Below are positions 52,042-62,039 of a stretch of DNA of 64,000 nucleotides, piece by piece. Origin of the DNA: Flavobacterium sinopsychrotolerans. Its GTDB lineage: Bacteria > Bacteroidota > Bacteroidia > Flavobacteriales > Flavobacteriaceae. A program made the translations under genes and the position numbers. Location: NCBI RefSeq assembly GCF_900110375.1, contig NZ_FODN01000003.1:62001-126000 (forward strand), read 5' to 3'. Below the pieces are notes generated by a model that had not been told where the DNA came from, searched no databases, and saw only the letters and a program-made list of their open reading frames with translations. Position 1 is the stretch's first letter; every line of letters starts with the position of its first letter.

Positions 52042-55000
52042 ATGAAAAAAATTTCATTTTACAAGGGTGGCTTGGCTTTTTTGTACCTGATTATTATCGG
52101 GTTCTCACTAAGCTACACCCCAGCTTCAGCTAACAAGGTACTGAGGCCAATGCAGTCCCTACGGCAACAAAGTCAAATAAGTGGTATCATCACTGATGGT
52201 ACAAACCCTTTGCCTGGTGTGACTATTTCCATAAAAGGAAAAGCTACAGCCGGAACTATTTCGGACTTTAACGGGCAATATCAAATTACAGCAGCCCCCA
52301 CCGATATTTTAGTCTTTAGTTTTATGGGATTTGTAACGGTTACACAACCGATTGACGGACGTAAAATACTAAACGTACAATTGCAAGAAGATGCTACCCA
52401 ACTGCAGGAAGTGAAAATTAATGTAGGTTATTATAGCGTTAAAGAAAGCGAGCGCACTGGAAGTATTGCGAAAATCACCTCAAAAGACATTGAAAACCAA
52501 CCTGTAACCAATGTACTTGCTACTATGCAGGGGAAGATGGCAGGAGTGGATATTGTGCAAGATAGTGGTTCTCCGGGAGGTTCTTTTACCATCAAAATAC
52601 GAGGACAAAACAGTTTGCGTGCGGATGGAAACCAGCCACTGTATATTATAGATGGTGTGCCTTATTCCTCTGAAACCATTGGTTCTACAGCTACCTCTGG
52701 TACTGCGCCCACCTTAACTAGTCCATTGAATTCGATCAATCCCTCTGATGTTGAAAGTATAGAGGTTTTAAAAGATGCTGATGCCACGGCTATTTACGGT
52801 TCACGCGGTGCTAATGGTGTGGTTTTGATTACTACTAAAAAAGGAAAGGCAGGAGTCACTCGCTTTAGTATTAATTCCTCCAGCAGTTTTGGTACTGTGA
52901 CCGATACTCCAAAACTTATGAATACCCAGCAATATCTTGCTATGCGAAAACAGGCATTCGTTAATGATGGTGTAACTGTATATCCAAGTTCAGCTTATGA
53001 TGTTAATGGTACTTGGAGTCCGAATCGTTATACGGATTGGCAAGATAAGTTGATAGGGGGCACGGCAAAAATTTATACTTTACAAGGTTCGGTATCAGGC
53101 GGCAGCGACAGAACACACTATTTGTTGAGCGGTAATTACCGAACTGAAACCACTGTTTTTCCGGGGGATTTTAAATATACTAAGGGGTCAGGACATTTTA
53201 GTATGCACCATACTTCAGATGATGAACGTTTTAAAATTACTTTTTCAGCCAATTATACTTCGCAAAATAATAACCAGCCTGCTGTAGATCTCACGGCAGT
53301 ATCACGAACCTTAGCTCCTAATGCTCCCGACTTGCATGATGCCAAAGGAGCATTGAATTGGGAAAATGGAACATGGACTAATCCTTTGGCGGGATTGCAA
53401 TCAGAAGTTGAATCCCGTATCAATGATCTTGTCGCTAATACGGTATTGTCGTATCGATTTTTGCCAAATTTGGAATTTAAAACAAGCTTTGGTTTTACGG
53501 ATTTGGATAATAATGAGAGCCGGACCCAGCCTTCGACAATGTATAACCCTTCGTTTGGTTTAGGCAGTAAGTCCTCAAGTATTGCTACCAATTTTACTAA
53601 CCGCAGTTCTTGGATTGTGGAGCCACAAATTCATTACAATGTGGCTATCCGTAAAGGCCGTTTTGAGGCCCTGTTGGGAAGTACATTACAAAACCAGCGC
53701 ACCGAGCGTCTTTATCAGTTCGGTTCTGGGTTTGCGAGTAACAGTCTTATCCACGATTTGGCTTCAGCGACTACCAAGGCAGTTCGATTGAGTGACGTTA
53801 CGATTTACAAGTATCAGGCTCTTTTTGCCCGTTTGAATTACACATGGGATAGTCGTTATATCCTTAATCTGACTGGTCGTCGCGATGGTTCGAGCCGTTT
53901 TGGACCGGGTAAGCAGTTTGGTACTTTTGGAGCAGTAGGGACTGCATGGCTGTTTTCGAACGAAGCTTTTTTGAAAGGCAATAGCATCCTAAGTTTTGGA
54001 AAACTACGTGCCAGTTACGGAATTACAGGTAATGATCAGATAGGCGATTACCAGTTTCTGGATACCTATATTTCCACCGGCAATAATTACCAAGGAACTA
54101 TAGGATTGCAGCCCACACGATTGTTTAATCCTGAATTTGGATGGGAAAGTAATAAAAAATTTGAAGTAGCTCTTGAAACGGGATTTTTGAGGGATCGTAT
54201 TTTCCTGACGACTGCTTATTACTTTAATCGTTCTTCGAATCAATTGGTTGGAGCACCGTTACCGGGAATTACAGGATTTAGTTCGTTATATGGTAATCTG
54301 GATGCTACGGTAGAGAATAGTGGTTTCGAGTTGACATTGCGAACGGTAAACTTGACTGGTGAACACTTTGAGTGGTCTACTAATTTCAATATTTCAGTTA
54401 ACCGAAATAAATTGATTTCGTTTCCCGGGCTTAAAAGATCGACTTATGCCAATACGTATGTGGTGGGGGAGCCCACGAGCATTATTAAAGTGTATCATTA
54501 TACAGGAATGAATTCGACAACCGGTGTTTATGAGTTTGAAGATATTAACAGTGACGGAATCACTACCGCCTTAGGCGACAGGCAGGCATTGGCTGATTTG
54601 ACGCCTAGTTATTTTGGAGGGCTATCGAATCAGTTCCGATATAAAGGAGTGCAATTGGACTTCCTTTTTCAGTTTGTGAAGCAGGAAGCTTTCGGTGCAT
54701 TGCCCGGAGTTCCTGGCACACTGGTTAATCAATTGGCGAGTGTAGCGGATTCAGCAGCGCAACAACCCTATACTGCGGGGAAGAACGGAAGTGTAATAAC
54801 AGCTTACAATCGTTTTGGATCGAGTGATGCAGCGTTGCAAGATGCCTCTTATGTTCGTCTTAAAAACATTTCACTCACGTATGATTTACCATTGAAACTC
54901 AGCCAAGGTTTGCGATGCCAATTGTATTGGCAAGGACAGAACCTACTGACATTTACCAAATATACTAATGGTGATCCAGAGTTTAAATTTGGTGGCTATC

Positions 55001-55047
55001 TGCCCCCATTGAGAGTTAATGCCGTAGGGGTAAAGCTGACTTTTTAA
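52042..55047 (+). CDS. SusC/RagA-family TonB-linked outer-membrane receptor
   Basis: 1001 residues. Signal peptide, then the SusC-type carboxypeptidase-like domain (GIITDGTNPLPGVTISIKGK, then TDILVFSFMGFVT), the plug with the box GSPGGSFTIKIRGQNSL and DPSDVESIEVLKDADATAIYG, and a 22-strand barrel. The C terminus ends in a typical beta-signal (VNAVGVKLTF). It imports oligomeric nutrients across the outer membrane, powered by TonB, with SusD as lid. The following SusD and S9 peptidase suggest a peptide substrate. Confidence 0.93.
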   Translation: MKKISFYKGGLAFLYLIIIGFSLSYTPASANKVLRPMQSLRQQSQISGIITDGTNPLPGVTISIKGKATAGTISDFNGQYQITAAPTDILVFSFMGFVTVTQPIDGRKILNVQLQEDATQLQEVKINVGYYSVKESERTGSIAKITSKDIENQPVTNVLATMQGKMAGVDIVQDSGSPGGSFTIKIRGQNSLRADGNQPLYIIDGVPYSSETIGSTATSGTAPTLTSPLNSINPSDVESIEVLKDADATAIYGSRGANGVVLITTKKGKAGVTRFSINSSSSFGTVTDTPKLMNTQQYLAMRKQAFVNDGVTVYPSSAYDVNGTWSPNRYTDWQDKLIGGTAKIYTLQGSVSGGSDRTHYLLSGNYRTETTVFPGDFKYTKGSGHFSMHHTSDDERFKITFSANYTSQNNNQPAVDLTAVSRTLAPNAPDLHDAKGALNWENGTWTNPLAGLQSEVESRINDLVANTVLSYRFLPNLEFKTSFGFTDLDNNESRTQPSTMYNPSFGLGSKSSSIATNFTNRSSWIVEPQIHYNVAIRKGRFEALLGSTLQNQRTERLYQFGSGFASNSLIHDLASATTKAVRLSDVTIYKYQALFARLNYTWDSRYILNLTGRRDGSSRFGPGKQFGTFGAVGTAWLFSNEAFLKGNSILSFGKLRASYGITGNDQIGDYQFLDTYISTGNNYQGTIGLQPTRLFNPEFGWESNKKFEVALETGFLRDRIFLTTAYYFNRSSNQLVGAPLPGITGFSSLYGNLDATVENSGFELTLRTVNLTGEHFEWSTNFNISVNRNKLISFPGLKRSTYANTYVVGEPTSIIKVYHYTGMNSTTGVYEFEDINSDGITTALGDRQALADLTPSYFGGLSNQFRYKGVQLDFLFQFVKQEAFGALPGVPGTLVNQLASVADSAAQQPYTAGKNGSVITAYNRFGSSDAALQDASYVRLKNISLTYDLPLKLSQGLRCQLYWQGQNLLTFTKYTNGDPEFKFGGYLPPLRVNAVGVKLTF

Positions 55048-55453
55048 TCAAATCATTTTACTTAGTCAGTTCGCTTTTACTTATACGCAGTGTTTTTTCT
55101 TTTGTCTTGATACAAAAGAAACAAAAAATCAAGCCTGAATATTTTTATCCCAAAAATCATCGGACAGATTTTCCCTATCGCGACCTCAGCCGCTCGTGTT
55201 TCACACTCGACTCCGGGGTCACTCCCTTCGACCAGCGCTCATATCCTTACCGTGATTTTTTGGTATAAAAATATAAGGGCGATAAGAGGAGGTTTTCATG
55301 AGTTTATCGTTGGGATTGATTTTGACTTGGATTGTGTAGTTTCTTGCGGAAATTGCTACCCAGTTAGCTTCATTCGTGTATGGAATCTGTGTTTAATTTC
55401 ATTTATACCTCGTGGGTTCTACCCCGAGGCAGTTTAATCAAATATTTTTAATT
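55048..55453. repeat. Gene-free spacer with dispersed repeat, head plus tail type B, copy 2
   Basis: Head CTTTTGTCTTGATACAAAAG and AAACAAAAAATCAAG at 55099-55134; tail to about 55300 with CCCAAAAATCATCGGACAGA, CGACCTCAGCCGCTCGTGTT and TAAGGGCGATAAG, as at 30484-30700. The insertion lies between susC and susD, splitting an operon that is usually tight. Confidence 0.75.
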
Positions 55454-56824
55454 ATGAAAAATTATATACTACTAGTGCTATTTTTGATATTGATACCTTT
55501 TGCGGGATGTGATTCCTTTGTAGATGTGGATATTCCGGATTCACAACTCACCGGAAACCTAGTTTTTGAAGACCGAACGACGGCAAATGCTGCTATGGCG
55601 GATGTTTATGCTAAACTGCGTGATACTGGCATACTGACTGGATTAACGATAGGCAGTAGTGTCAGCTTAGGGCTATATGCAGATGAATTGATTTATTATG
55701 GAACGAGTAACGAAAATACTTCTTTCTTATTTAATAATACACTGCTGGCTAATACGGCGACTGTTGGACAATTATGGAATGAAAGTTATCATCAGATATA
55801 CTGCGCGAATGCAGTTATATTGGGTTGTGAAAACTCAAAAACTCTTTCTGAAGCCGACAAGAATTTGTACATCGGAGAAGCTGTTTTTATAAGGGCATTG
55901 GTACACTTTTACCTCACAAACCTTTACGGTGATGTGCCTTATATTACTTCTACAGATTATGAGACCAATCGGCTCGTATCAAGAATTCCTACAACTGAAG
56001 TTTATAATACTATTATAGCCGATTTGAATCAGGCGATTGCCTTATTGCCCGAAAACTATAGCAGTTCTGATAGGGTCAGACCCAATCGGTCTACAGCGGT
56101 TGCCTTACTTGCGCGCGTTTATCTATACAATGGGGACTGGGCAGCAGCCTCGAATGCTGCTTCGGCTGTTTTGAATAACCCGCTTTACGTTTGGGAAAAC
56201 AATATTGATAAAACGTTCCTCAAGGAAAGTAAGTCTACTATTTGGCAATTTATTCCCAAACTAGCGGGTAATAATACGGATGAAGGTTCCGCTTTTATTT
56301 TTATGACGGGACCACCGCCCTTTGTCGGTTTGAGCCCAGCGCTGTTTAATTCATTTGCAACCAATGACCTTAGGAAAACACATTGGATAGCAACCATATC
56401 AAATGGAAGTTCTAAGTGGTACCATTCCAAAAAGTACAAACAAAAAAGCAATACCGGAACCGCTGTAGAATATTCGATTGTTTTCAGACTGGCGGAACAA
56501 TATCTTATCAGAGCTGAAGCGCGAGCCAAACAAGGAGAACTGACAGGAGCAAAGCAGGACCTAAATGTAGTGCGGCGTACAGCAGGATTGCCTGATATTG
56601 ATGCTGTTGGTGCTGATGCAATTGTAGCTGCGATTATTCAGGAACGACAATTTGAATTGTTTACCGAATACGGACACCGGTTTTTTGATTTGAAGCGGAC
56701 GGTTACTCTTGATGCAGTTCTACCTGCAGTAAAATCAGCGTGGAATAGGGATGATGCCTTATGGCCGATACCTGAAAAAGAGTTGTTAACTAATACAAAA
56801 CTCACTCAAAATCCCGGTTACTAA
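55454..56824 (+). CDS. SusD/RagB-family outer-membrane lipoprotein
   Basis: 456 residues from the ATG at 55454. Lipoprotein signal (LLVLFLILIPFAGC, Cys17 or so), SusD-type TPR-like fold (RALVHFYLTNLYGDVPYITSTDYETN, then RPNRSTAVALLARVYLY) and the C-terminal RQFELFTEYGHRFFDLKRT signature with WPIPEKELLTNTKLTQNPGY. It forms the lid over the SusC barrel and captures substrate at the surface. The stop overlaps the start of the S9 peptidase gene by one base. Confidence 0.92.
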   Translation: MKNYILLVLFLILIPFAGCDSFVDVDIPDSQLTGNLVFEDRTTANAAMADVYAKLRDTGILTGLTIGSSVSLGLYADELIYYGTSNENTSFLFNNTLLANTATVGQLWNESYHQIYCANAVILGCENSKTLSEADKNLYIGEAVFIRALVHFYLTNLYGDVPYITSTDYETNRLVSRIPTTEVYNTIIADLNQAIALLPENYSSSDRVRPNRSTAVALLARVYLYNGDWAAASNAASAVLNNPLYVWENNIDKTFLKESKSTIWQFIPKLAGNNTDEGSAFIFMTGPPPFVGLSPALFNSFATNDLRKTHWIATISNGSSKWYHSKKYKQKSNTGTAVEYSIVFRLAEQYLIRAEARAKQGELTGAKQDLNVVRRTAGLPDIDAVGADAIVAAIIQERQFELFTEYGHRFFDLKRTVTLDAVLPAVKSAWNRDDALWPIPEKELLTNTKLTQNPGY

Positions 56825-59448
56825 TGCATGATTATTTTAGATCTATTGTTTATAGTATTATTGCTGTAACTTTAATAGGGTTGATTCCCTGTCCCGTTTT
56901 GGGACAGGTGCCAATCAAAAAGCAACTCACTGAGGGGGATTATTCGCTTTGGGGAACGATGAGGGGAGAGCAAATTTCTTCGAAAGGAAAATGGACTAGT
57001 TTTCATATGTCTTACGAGTCCAAGGCAGACACCTTGTTTGTTCTAAATACTAAAACCAGACAGAAATATTCTTTACCTGGAGGACGGGCAGGAATTTTTA
57101 ACGGTGAGCGCACTTTTGCATGCAGCAAGAAAGAAGGTCTTTCCTTAATTGATTTGAGTAATGGCAAAGAGAATGTGATTCCCGGTGTAGAGCGCTATGA
57201 TTTTTCATCAGACACTCACTATCTTGTCACGATGGAAAAGGGTCAGGGCGGCCCGCTTGTGATTCGAAAAGACGGAATGATTATCGATGTCATTTCGAAT
57301 GTGACGGAATACCGTTTGAATGATGCTAAAAATATGTTGGTTTATACGAGCACGGAAAATGGTATTGGTCAAGTGGGAACTCTAACATTGGCAGGAACTT
57401 ATGTTAAACGCTTTATAGTACCACAAAAAGCTCAGACTTTTAAAGTTTTACGATGGCAACATAAAGGAAAAGCAATTGTTTTTTATGGTGTTAATGAGGG
57501 AGAGGAGGAGCTCTATTATTATGATATTGAATCGGGGCAACAGCATGTTTTAAAAAGTACGGATGCAAATTTCCCCGTTTCTATGAAAATTGCACCTAAT
57601 CAAAACGTGGAGTTAACCCTATCACGAGATGGAGAAAAGGTATTTTTCGGGATATCGGCTGAAGTATCCAAACCTAATAGGATGTCAGCAGATGCAGTGG
57701 AAATTTGGCATGCAAAAGACAAAATGATATTTCCCGACCGGAAGTTATCGGCTACAGTAAAGTATCCACAATACCTTGCTGTTTGGTATCCTAAGAGTGC
57801 TATTGTGCGTCAAATCAATACTGCGGAGCAGCGCTGGGTGATGTTGAGCGGTAATCAAGATTATGCTCTTGTGGCTGACCCTTTGCAGTACAATCCACAA
57901 TATAAGTGGATTGCCGATATGGATTATTATCTGGTACATCTTGCAACCGGTAAACGGGAATTATTCTTAAAGGGACATTCAGGTCTTATTAATCACATGG
58001 GTATTTCGCTGGATGGACGGTATATTAACTATTATAAAGAAAGTAATTGGTGGGTTTATGATCTAAAACAGCAAACCCATACTAATGTCACCAAGGGACT
58101 TAATGTGTCATGGGATAACAGTGCCACTGATCCTGGAAACCAATTGAATGTTTGGGGACAGCCCGGCTGGACTACAGACAATCAATGGGGACTTTATTAT
58201 GATTATCATGATATTTGGGCCATTTCTCCTGATGGACTGGTACGAAAACGCCTGACCGATGGTAAAGAAAAGCAGTTGCGTTTTCGTTTTGATGTTTCAG
58301 CCCTTTCAGATCGACATGATTTTAATTATAAAGGAAAAGGAATCTTTAGATATGACCTTTCAAAAAGCCTCTTGCTTACCGTACTTGATTTATATGGAGG
58401 CTCAACTGGATACTACACTTTACAACCTAAAAAGGGTGTGGTGCCTCTTGTAATGGATACTAGTTCTATCAGTAAATTACAAAAGACCAAAGCGCTGGAT
58501 GCTTTTGTCTATGTTACGCAACGCTTTGATCGACCTCCCAGCTTTATGTTTCAAAGTAGTATTGATAAACCGGCTATAGTTTTGGTGCAAAGTAATCCTC
58601 ATTACGAATTGTATCAATGGGGGAAATCAGAAATGATTCATTACACCGATAGTAAAGGCAGGATTTTGAACGGGGCTTTGTTTTATCCCGCAGGTTATGA
58701 TTCGACCAAACGATATCCCATGGTGGTTTATATTTATGAAATAGTATCACGTGATGTCAATAGTTATGTCAATCCTACACAATACAATACTTTGGGTTTT
58801 AATATAACGAATCTCACTAGCAACGGATATGCTGTTCTGTTACCAGATATTGCTTTTGAAAAAGGAAATACCGGATTTTCTGCTGTAGATTGTGTGACGA
58901 ACGCCGCCTCAAAAGTCATTGCAATGGGAATAGCTGATGCCGGAAGGATAGGCTTGATGGGGCATTCATTTGGGGCTTATGAGACCAATTTTATCATCAC
59001 TCAGACTTCCATGTTTGCGACGGCCATAAGTGGTAACGGAGTTTCGGACACTCTGGGGCATTATTTTACTATAAATACTGACTACAATACCATGGATGGG
59101 TGGCGGTATGAGAACCAACAGTATCGAATGGGATTTTCTTTTTTTGAGAATCGTGAAGCGTATTATCGCAATTCTCCTTTAGTTAACGCAAGATCGATTA
59201 CAACTCCTTTACTGACTTGGGCAGGTGTATTAGATCAAAATGTACAACCCAGGCAGGCAGCAACTTTTTATGCGGCACTGAGGCGATTGCAAAAAGAGCA
59301 TGTTATGTTGGTATATCCTAATGATGGTCATATTTTTTTTAATCCTAAAAATCAGATTGATTTGACCTATAAAATTCAGGATTGGCTTGGTCATTATTTG
59401 AAGAGGGAGGTCAAGGCGCAATGGATGAAAGCGGATAGAGAGGAGTAG
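56824..59448 (+). CDS. S9 (prolyl-oligopeptidase family) peptidase
   Basis: 874 residues. An N-terminal signal (IIAVTLIGLIPCPVLG), a beta-propeller-like region with WD-like strands up to about residue 600, and a C-terminal S9 catalytic domain: Ser715 in GHSFGAY, Asp in GVLDQNVQP and His in NDGHIFF. Such enzymes trim short peptides after uptake. The TAATG overlap with susD marks coupled translation. With SusC and SusD this makes a peptide-import operon, inferred from order and family. Confidence 0.88.
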   Translation: MHDYFRSIVYSIIAVTLIGLIPCPVLGQVPIKKQLTEGDYSLWGTMRGEQISSKGKWTSFHMSYESKADTLFVLNTKTRQKYSLPGGRAGIFNGERTFACSKKEGLSLIDLSNGKENVIPGVERYDFSSDTHYLVTMEKGQGGPLVIRKDGMIIDVISNVTEYRLNDAKNMLVYTSTENGIGQVGTLTLAGTYVKRFIVPQKAQTFKVLRWQHKGKAIVFYGVNEGEEELYYYDIESGQQHVLKSTDANFPVSMKIAPNQNVELTLSRDGEKVFFGISAEVSKPNRMSADAVEIWHAKDKMIFPDRKLSATVKYPQYLAVWYPKSAIVRQINTAEQRWVMLSGNQDYALVADPLQYNPQYKWIADMDYYLVHLATGKRELFLKGHSGLINHMGISLDGRYINYYKESNWWVYDLKQQTHTNVTKGLNVSWDNSATDPGNQLNVWGQPGWTTDNQWGLYYDYHDIWAISPDGLVRKRLTDGKEKQLRFRFDVSALSDRHDFNYKGKGIFRYDLSKSLLLTVLDLYGGSTGYYTLQPKKGVVPLVMDTSSISKLQKTKALDAFVYVTQRFDRPPSFMFQSSIDKPAIVLVQSNPHYELYQWGKSEMIHYTDSKGRILNGALFYPAGYDSTKRYPMVVYIYEIVSRDVNSYVNPTQYNTLGFNITNLTSNGYAVLLPDIAFEKGNTGFSAVDCVTNAASKVIAMGIADAGRIGLMGHSFGAYETNFIITQTSMFATAISGNGVSDTLGHYFTINTDYNTMDGWRYENQQYRMGFSFFENREAYYRNSPLVNARSITTPLLTWAGVLDQNVQPRQAATFYAALRRLQKEHVMLVYPNDGHIFFNPKNQIDLTYKIQDWLGHYLKREVKAQWMKADREE

Positions 59449-60000
59449 TGTTTTTAATTTTTTATTTATTAAGGGTATTTTTCTTTTAGCTCACTAAAAT
59501 TTTATTTTAACTGGTGTTCACTGAATCTTCGATTTGTCTTGATACAAAAGAAACAAAAAATCAAGTGTGGAATATTACTATATGTTTTTTGTTGATGAGG
59601 ATGGTTTTTACTTTTTTCCTTGATGAAAAAAGTAACAAAAAATTATTCATGGTTTATTATTGTTTTTTGGTATTCATGAATCTTCGATTTCACTGCCTGA
59701 AAATAAAAAGCTTAAAAACTACCTTGAATTGCCGTTCCATGCCCCGAGCCGTTCGTCCTGCGGACTCAACTCGCGGAGCACTGCCACTTCAATTCTTCGT
59801 TGTTTTTTTATGCTTTTTCTTTAAGGGCGGGAGAAGAGGGACTAAAGGAACGTTTACTATTGCCGGTTCTTTTTTGTGTATTAAAGAATGAGTTTACTTT
59901 TTTCCTTCATGAAAAAGAAACAAAAAATATTCATGGGTTGTTATTAATTTAGGGGAGTTCATGAATCACTGAGTTCCCATTGTGGAACAATATTAAAAAT
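59449..60000. repeat. Gene-free stretch composed of three dispersed repeat units
   Basis: 59478-59567 nearly duplicates 30424-30513 (CTTTTAGCTCACTAAAATTT, ACTGAATCTTCGATTTG, head). 59611-59697 is head plus tail C (ACAAAAAATTATTCATGG, ATTCATGAATCTTCG). 59695-59875 is tail A, copy 3 (AAAAAGCTTAAAAACTACCT, CCCGAGCCGTTCGTCC). 59892-59972 is another head plus tail C (CATGAAAAAGAAACAAAAAA, ATTCATGGG). No gene is seen. Confidence 0.75.
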
Positions 60001-60034
60001 AAGATGCAGTTTCCTTTGCGGGAAGCTGCATCTT
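60001..60034 (-). terminator. Terminator after the DUF6520 gene
   Basis: AAGATGCAG (60001-60009) with TTTCC pairs with GGGAAGCTGCATCTT (60020-60034); the minus strand continues into a T-rich run. It follows the stop at 60048 by 13 bp. Confidence 0.85.
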
Positions 60035-60047
60035 ACAATTTTTGCTT

Positions 60048-60332
60048 CTAGTCAATCACTTTGAATAAGTTGACGCTACAAGCATTCCCTTCGTTTTTAT
60101 CAAAAACTTGTCTGGGAGTTGCCTCACTGGACATACATAGCTGACCAGTGTTTACAGGAGTACAATCTACATTAACTTGGAGACAGTCTTCGGGGGAAGG
60201 ATTCTGAATGTATCCCGAAATTAAAACCGTTTTTTTTGACTCCTTGATTTTAGCTTCATTAGTGCTAACCGCTGCAGCACTCGCTAATGTGAATGCCAAT
60301 ACTGGCAGAATCACTTTTACAATTGTTTTCAT
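60048..60332 (-). CDS. DUF6520-family small secreted protein
   Basis: 94 residues with a signal peptide (VILPVLAFTLASAAAV) and a short Cys-containing mature part (EDCLQVNVDCTPVNTGQLC, NACSVNLFK). DUF6520 proteins are small secreted proteins of Flavobacteriia, often next to MauE-like and AraC genes as here. Their role is unknown. A terminator follows directly. Confidence 0.75.
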   Translation of the reverse strand: MKTIVKVILPVLAFTLASAAAVSTNEAKIKESKKTVLISGYIQNPSPEDCLQVNVDCTPVNTGQLCMSSEATPRQVFDKNEGNACSVNLFKVID

Positions 60333-60413
60333 AGTAAAAAAAATTAAATTAAAATTTTGACTTACTCTTTTTTACAGGTTTTCAGTCTCAACCCTGTCAC
60401 TAGCGCCAGTAAA

Positions 60414-61934
60414 TTATTTATATTGTTTTGTATTGTAAATCATGGCTTTGGGGATATTGAAAAAATCTTTACCCAAACGGTATTTGTGTATGTGGTGACC
60501 AATTATTGCAAACAAATTATTTCCGGATATCAGCATCGATTGTACTTTGGCTCCATTTACATCATAAATATAAATGCTAGACAAATAGATGTTTCGCTCG
60601 ATGTCGTACACATCTACAATTGCTGCTTGCTTCCACATCTTTTTGGATTCGAAGCGTCCTATTAGCTTGGAATTAATAAAGAGTAAATTACCAGACACGG
60701 CAGTAAGTTGGTTTACTGTGGACGGAAGAGAAGCGATTTTTCGTTGTCCTGTCTCCTTTATAAATGTCACTTTGAGTTTTGCTTTACTTGTAGTGTCAAT
60801 TGTGTTTCCTCTATACTTTAAGTCGCCGTTTTTATCAGCGACTAAAAATTGATTGCGATAATAATAGACATACACCAATTTTTGAAGTTTTGAATCATAG
60901 AGCATCATACCATCTGTATCAAAGAAACCATCAATTTGTTTTTGTAACAGGTTGGGAGCATATTGTACCTGCAGACTATCTGAGAAAGTAAAAATTCCCA
61001 ATATGTTGTTTGATGATTTTAGTTCTTGTGCCCGAAATGCAATTTTGTCTGCAGCTATAACTTCAGCTTTAGAAAAATAGTAATTATTGCTATGCATTAT
61101 TAATTTACCTTTCCAGCTTGCTATATCTCCTTTATAAATCACCGGAACTGTACCATCCATCAAGTAAAAGTTTGGAGGTATTATTCGCACTTGAACGGTA
61201 CTAAATGGAAAATTTTCTCTTTCTAACTGGATTTTATATTGGTTTTTTACTTTCAAACTAGTGTCAAAAGCAGTTATGTGAAGCGGTGCTTTATTATCAC
61301 CCATGTAAATTGTGCTATTATTTCCTCCAACAAAATATAACGAATTACTTTTTAGATCTATTTCAGCAATTTTTGTTGCTGAACCTTGAATAAAGCGGCG
61401 GATAAATGGATTTTCGCGATGCATTGTGTTTTCGGAATTAATGTATAGTGCCACTATTATGGTAGGTGCTACAATTGTGATACTTATTAATCCAAAGATT
61501 GTTTTCGATTTATTTCTTGTACTAATCAAGCAAGCTGTTGCTGCCAAGATTGTAAAAACAACATTAAATATTAAGTGTTCTTTCCATCCTAGTTTTTCCA
61601 ATATACCACCGCAAGAACATGGAACGAAAGACGAATAATTGAGAATTACAATTATGTATGCGGTAAACATCACCATTAATACAAATGATGATAAAAGGCC
61701 TACAAAGCGGGTTTTAGGAAAAGCAAGAAGTAAGGCAATTGTAAATTCCACTATTAAAACAGCGTAGGAAATAAATCCAGTATACGCACTTAATAACGGG
61801 GATTGACCCAGCTGCGCTTGAAAATTTTGGAATTCGAGTACTTTACTCAGTACGCTATAGACGAATAATAGAATTAATAAAACACTTATTATTTCGATAA
61901 CTACTTCTTTGAACTTGGTACTATAACTTTTCAT
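60414..61934 (-). CDS. MauE/DoxX-like membrane protein with C-terminal propeller-like domain
   Basis: 506 residues. The first 160 have four transmembrane helices with the MauE-type motif PCSCGGILEKLGW between helices 3 and 4, a pair of Cys that suggests redox or disulfide work. A fifth helix near 150-170 and a long periplasmic beta-rich region with repeated strands (DIDLKSNSLYFVGGNN, ...LMDGTVPVIYKGD) follow. It starts after a 105-bp gap from the AraC gene and ends 81 bp before the DUF6520 start. A thiol-related assembly role is inferred from the family name only. Confidence 0.75.
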   Translation of the reverse strand: MKSYSTKFKEVVIEIISVLLILLFVYSVLSKVLEFQNFQAQLGQSPLLSAYTGFISYAVLIVEFTIALLLAFPKTRFVGLLSSFVLMVMFTAYIIVILNYSSFVPCSCGGILEKLGWKEHLIFNVVFTILAATACLISTRNKSKTIFGLISITIVAPTIIVALYINSENTMHRENPFIRRFIQGSATKIAEIDLKSNSLYFVGGNNSTIYMGDNKAPLHITAFDTSLKVKNQYKIQLERENFPFSTVQVRIIPPNFYLMDGTVPVIYKGDIASWKGKLIMHSNNYYFSKAEVIAADKIAFRAQELKSSNNILGIFTFSDSLQVQYAPNLLQKQIDGFFDTDGMMLYDSKLQKLVYVYYYRNQFLVADKNGDLKYRGNTIDTTSKAKLKVTFIKETGQRKIASLPSTVNQLTAVSGNLLFINSKLIGRFESKKMWKQAAIVDVYDIERNIYLSSIYIYDVNGAKVQSMLISGNNLFAIIGHHIHKYRLGKDFFNIPKAMIYNTKQYK

Positions 61935-62039
61935 AACTCTACAGGATTAGTACTGTAAAATTCTATCATTTAAATTTGTAATGTTATGCAAATCAGGCAT
62001 TTCGTTATTCAAAAATAAAACAGTGCAAAAATATTAGGG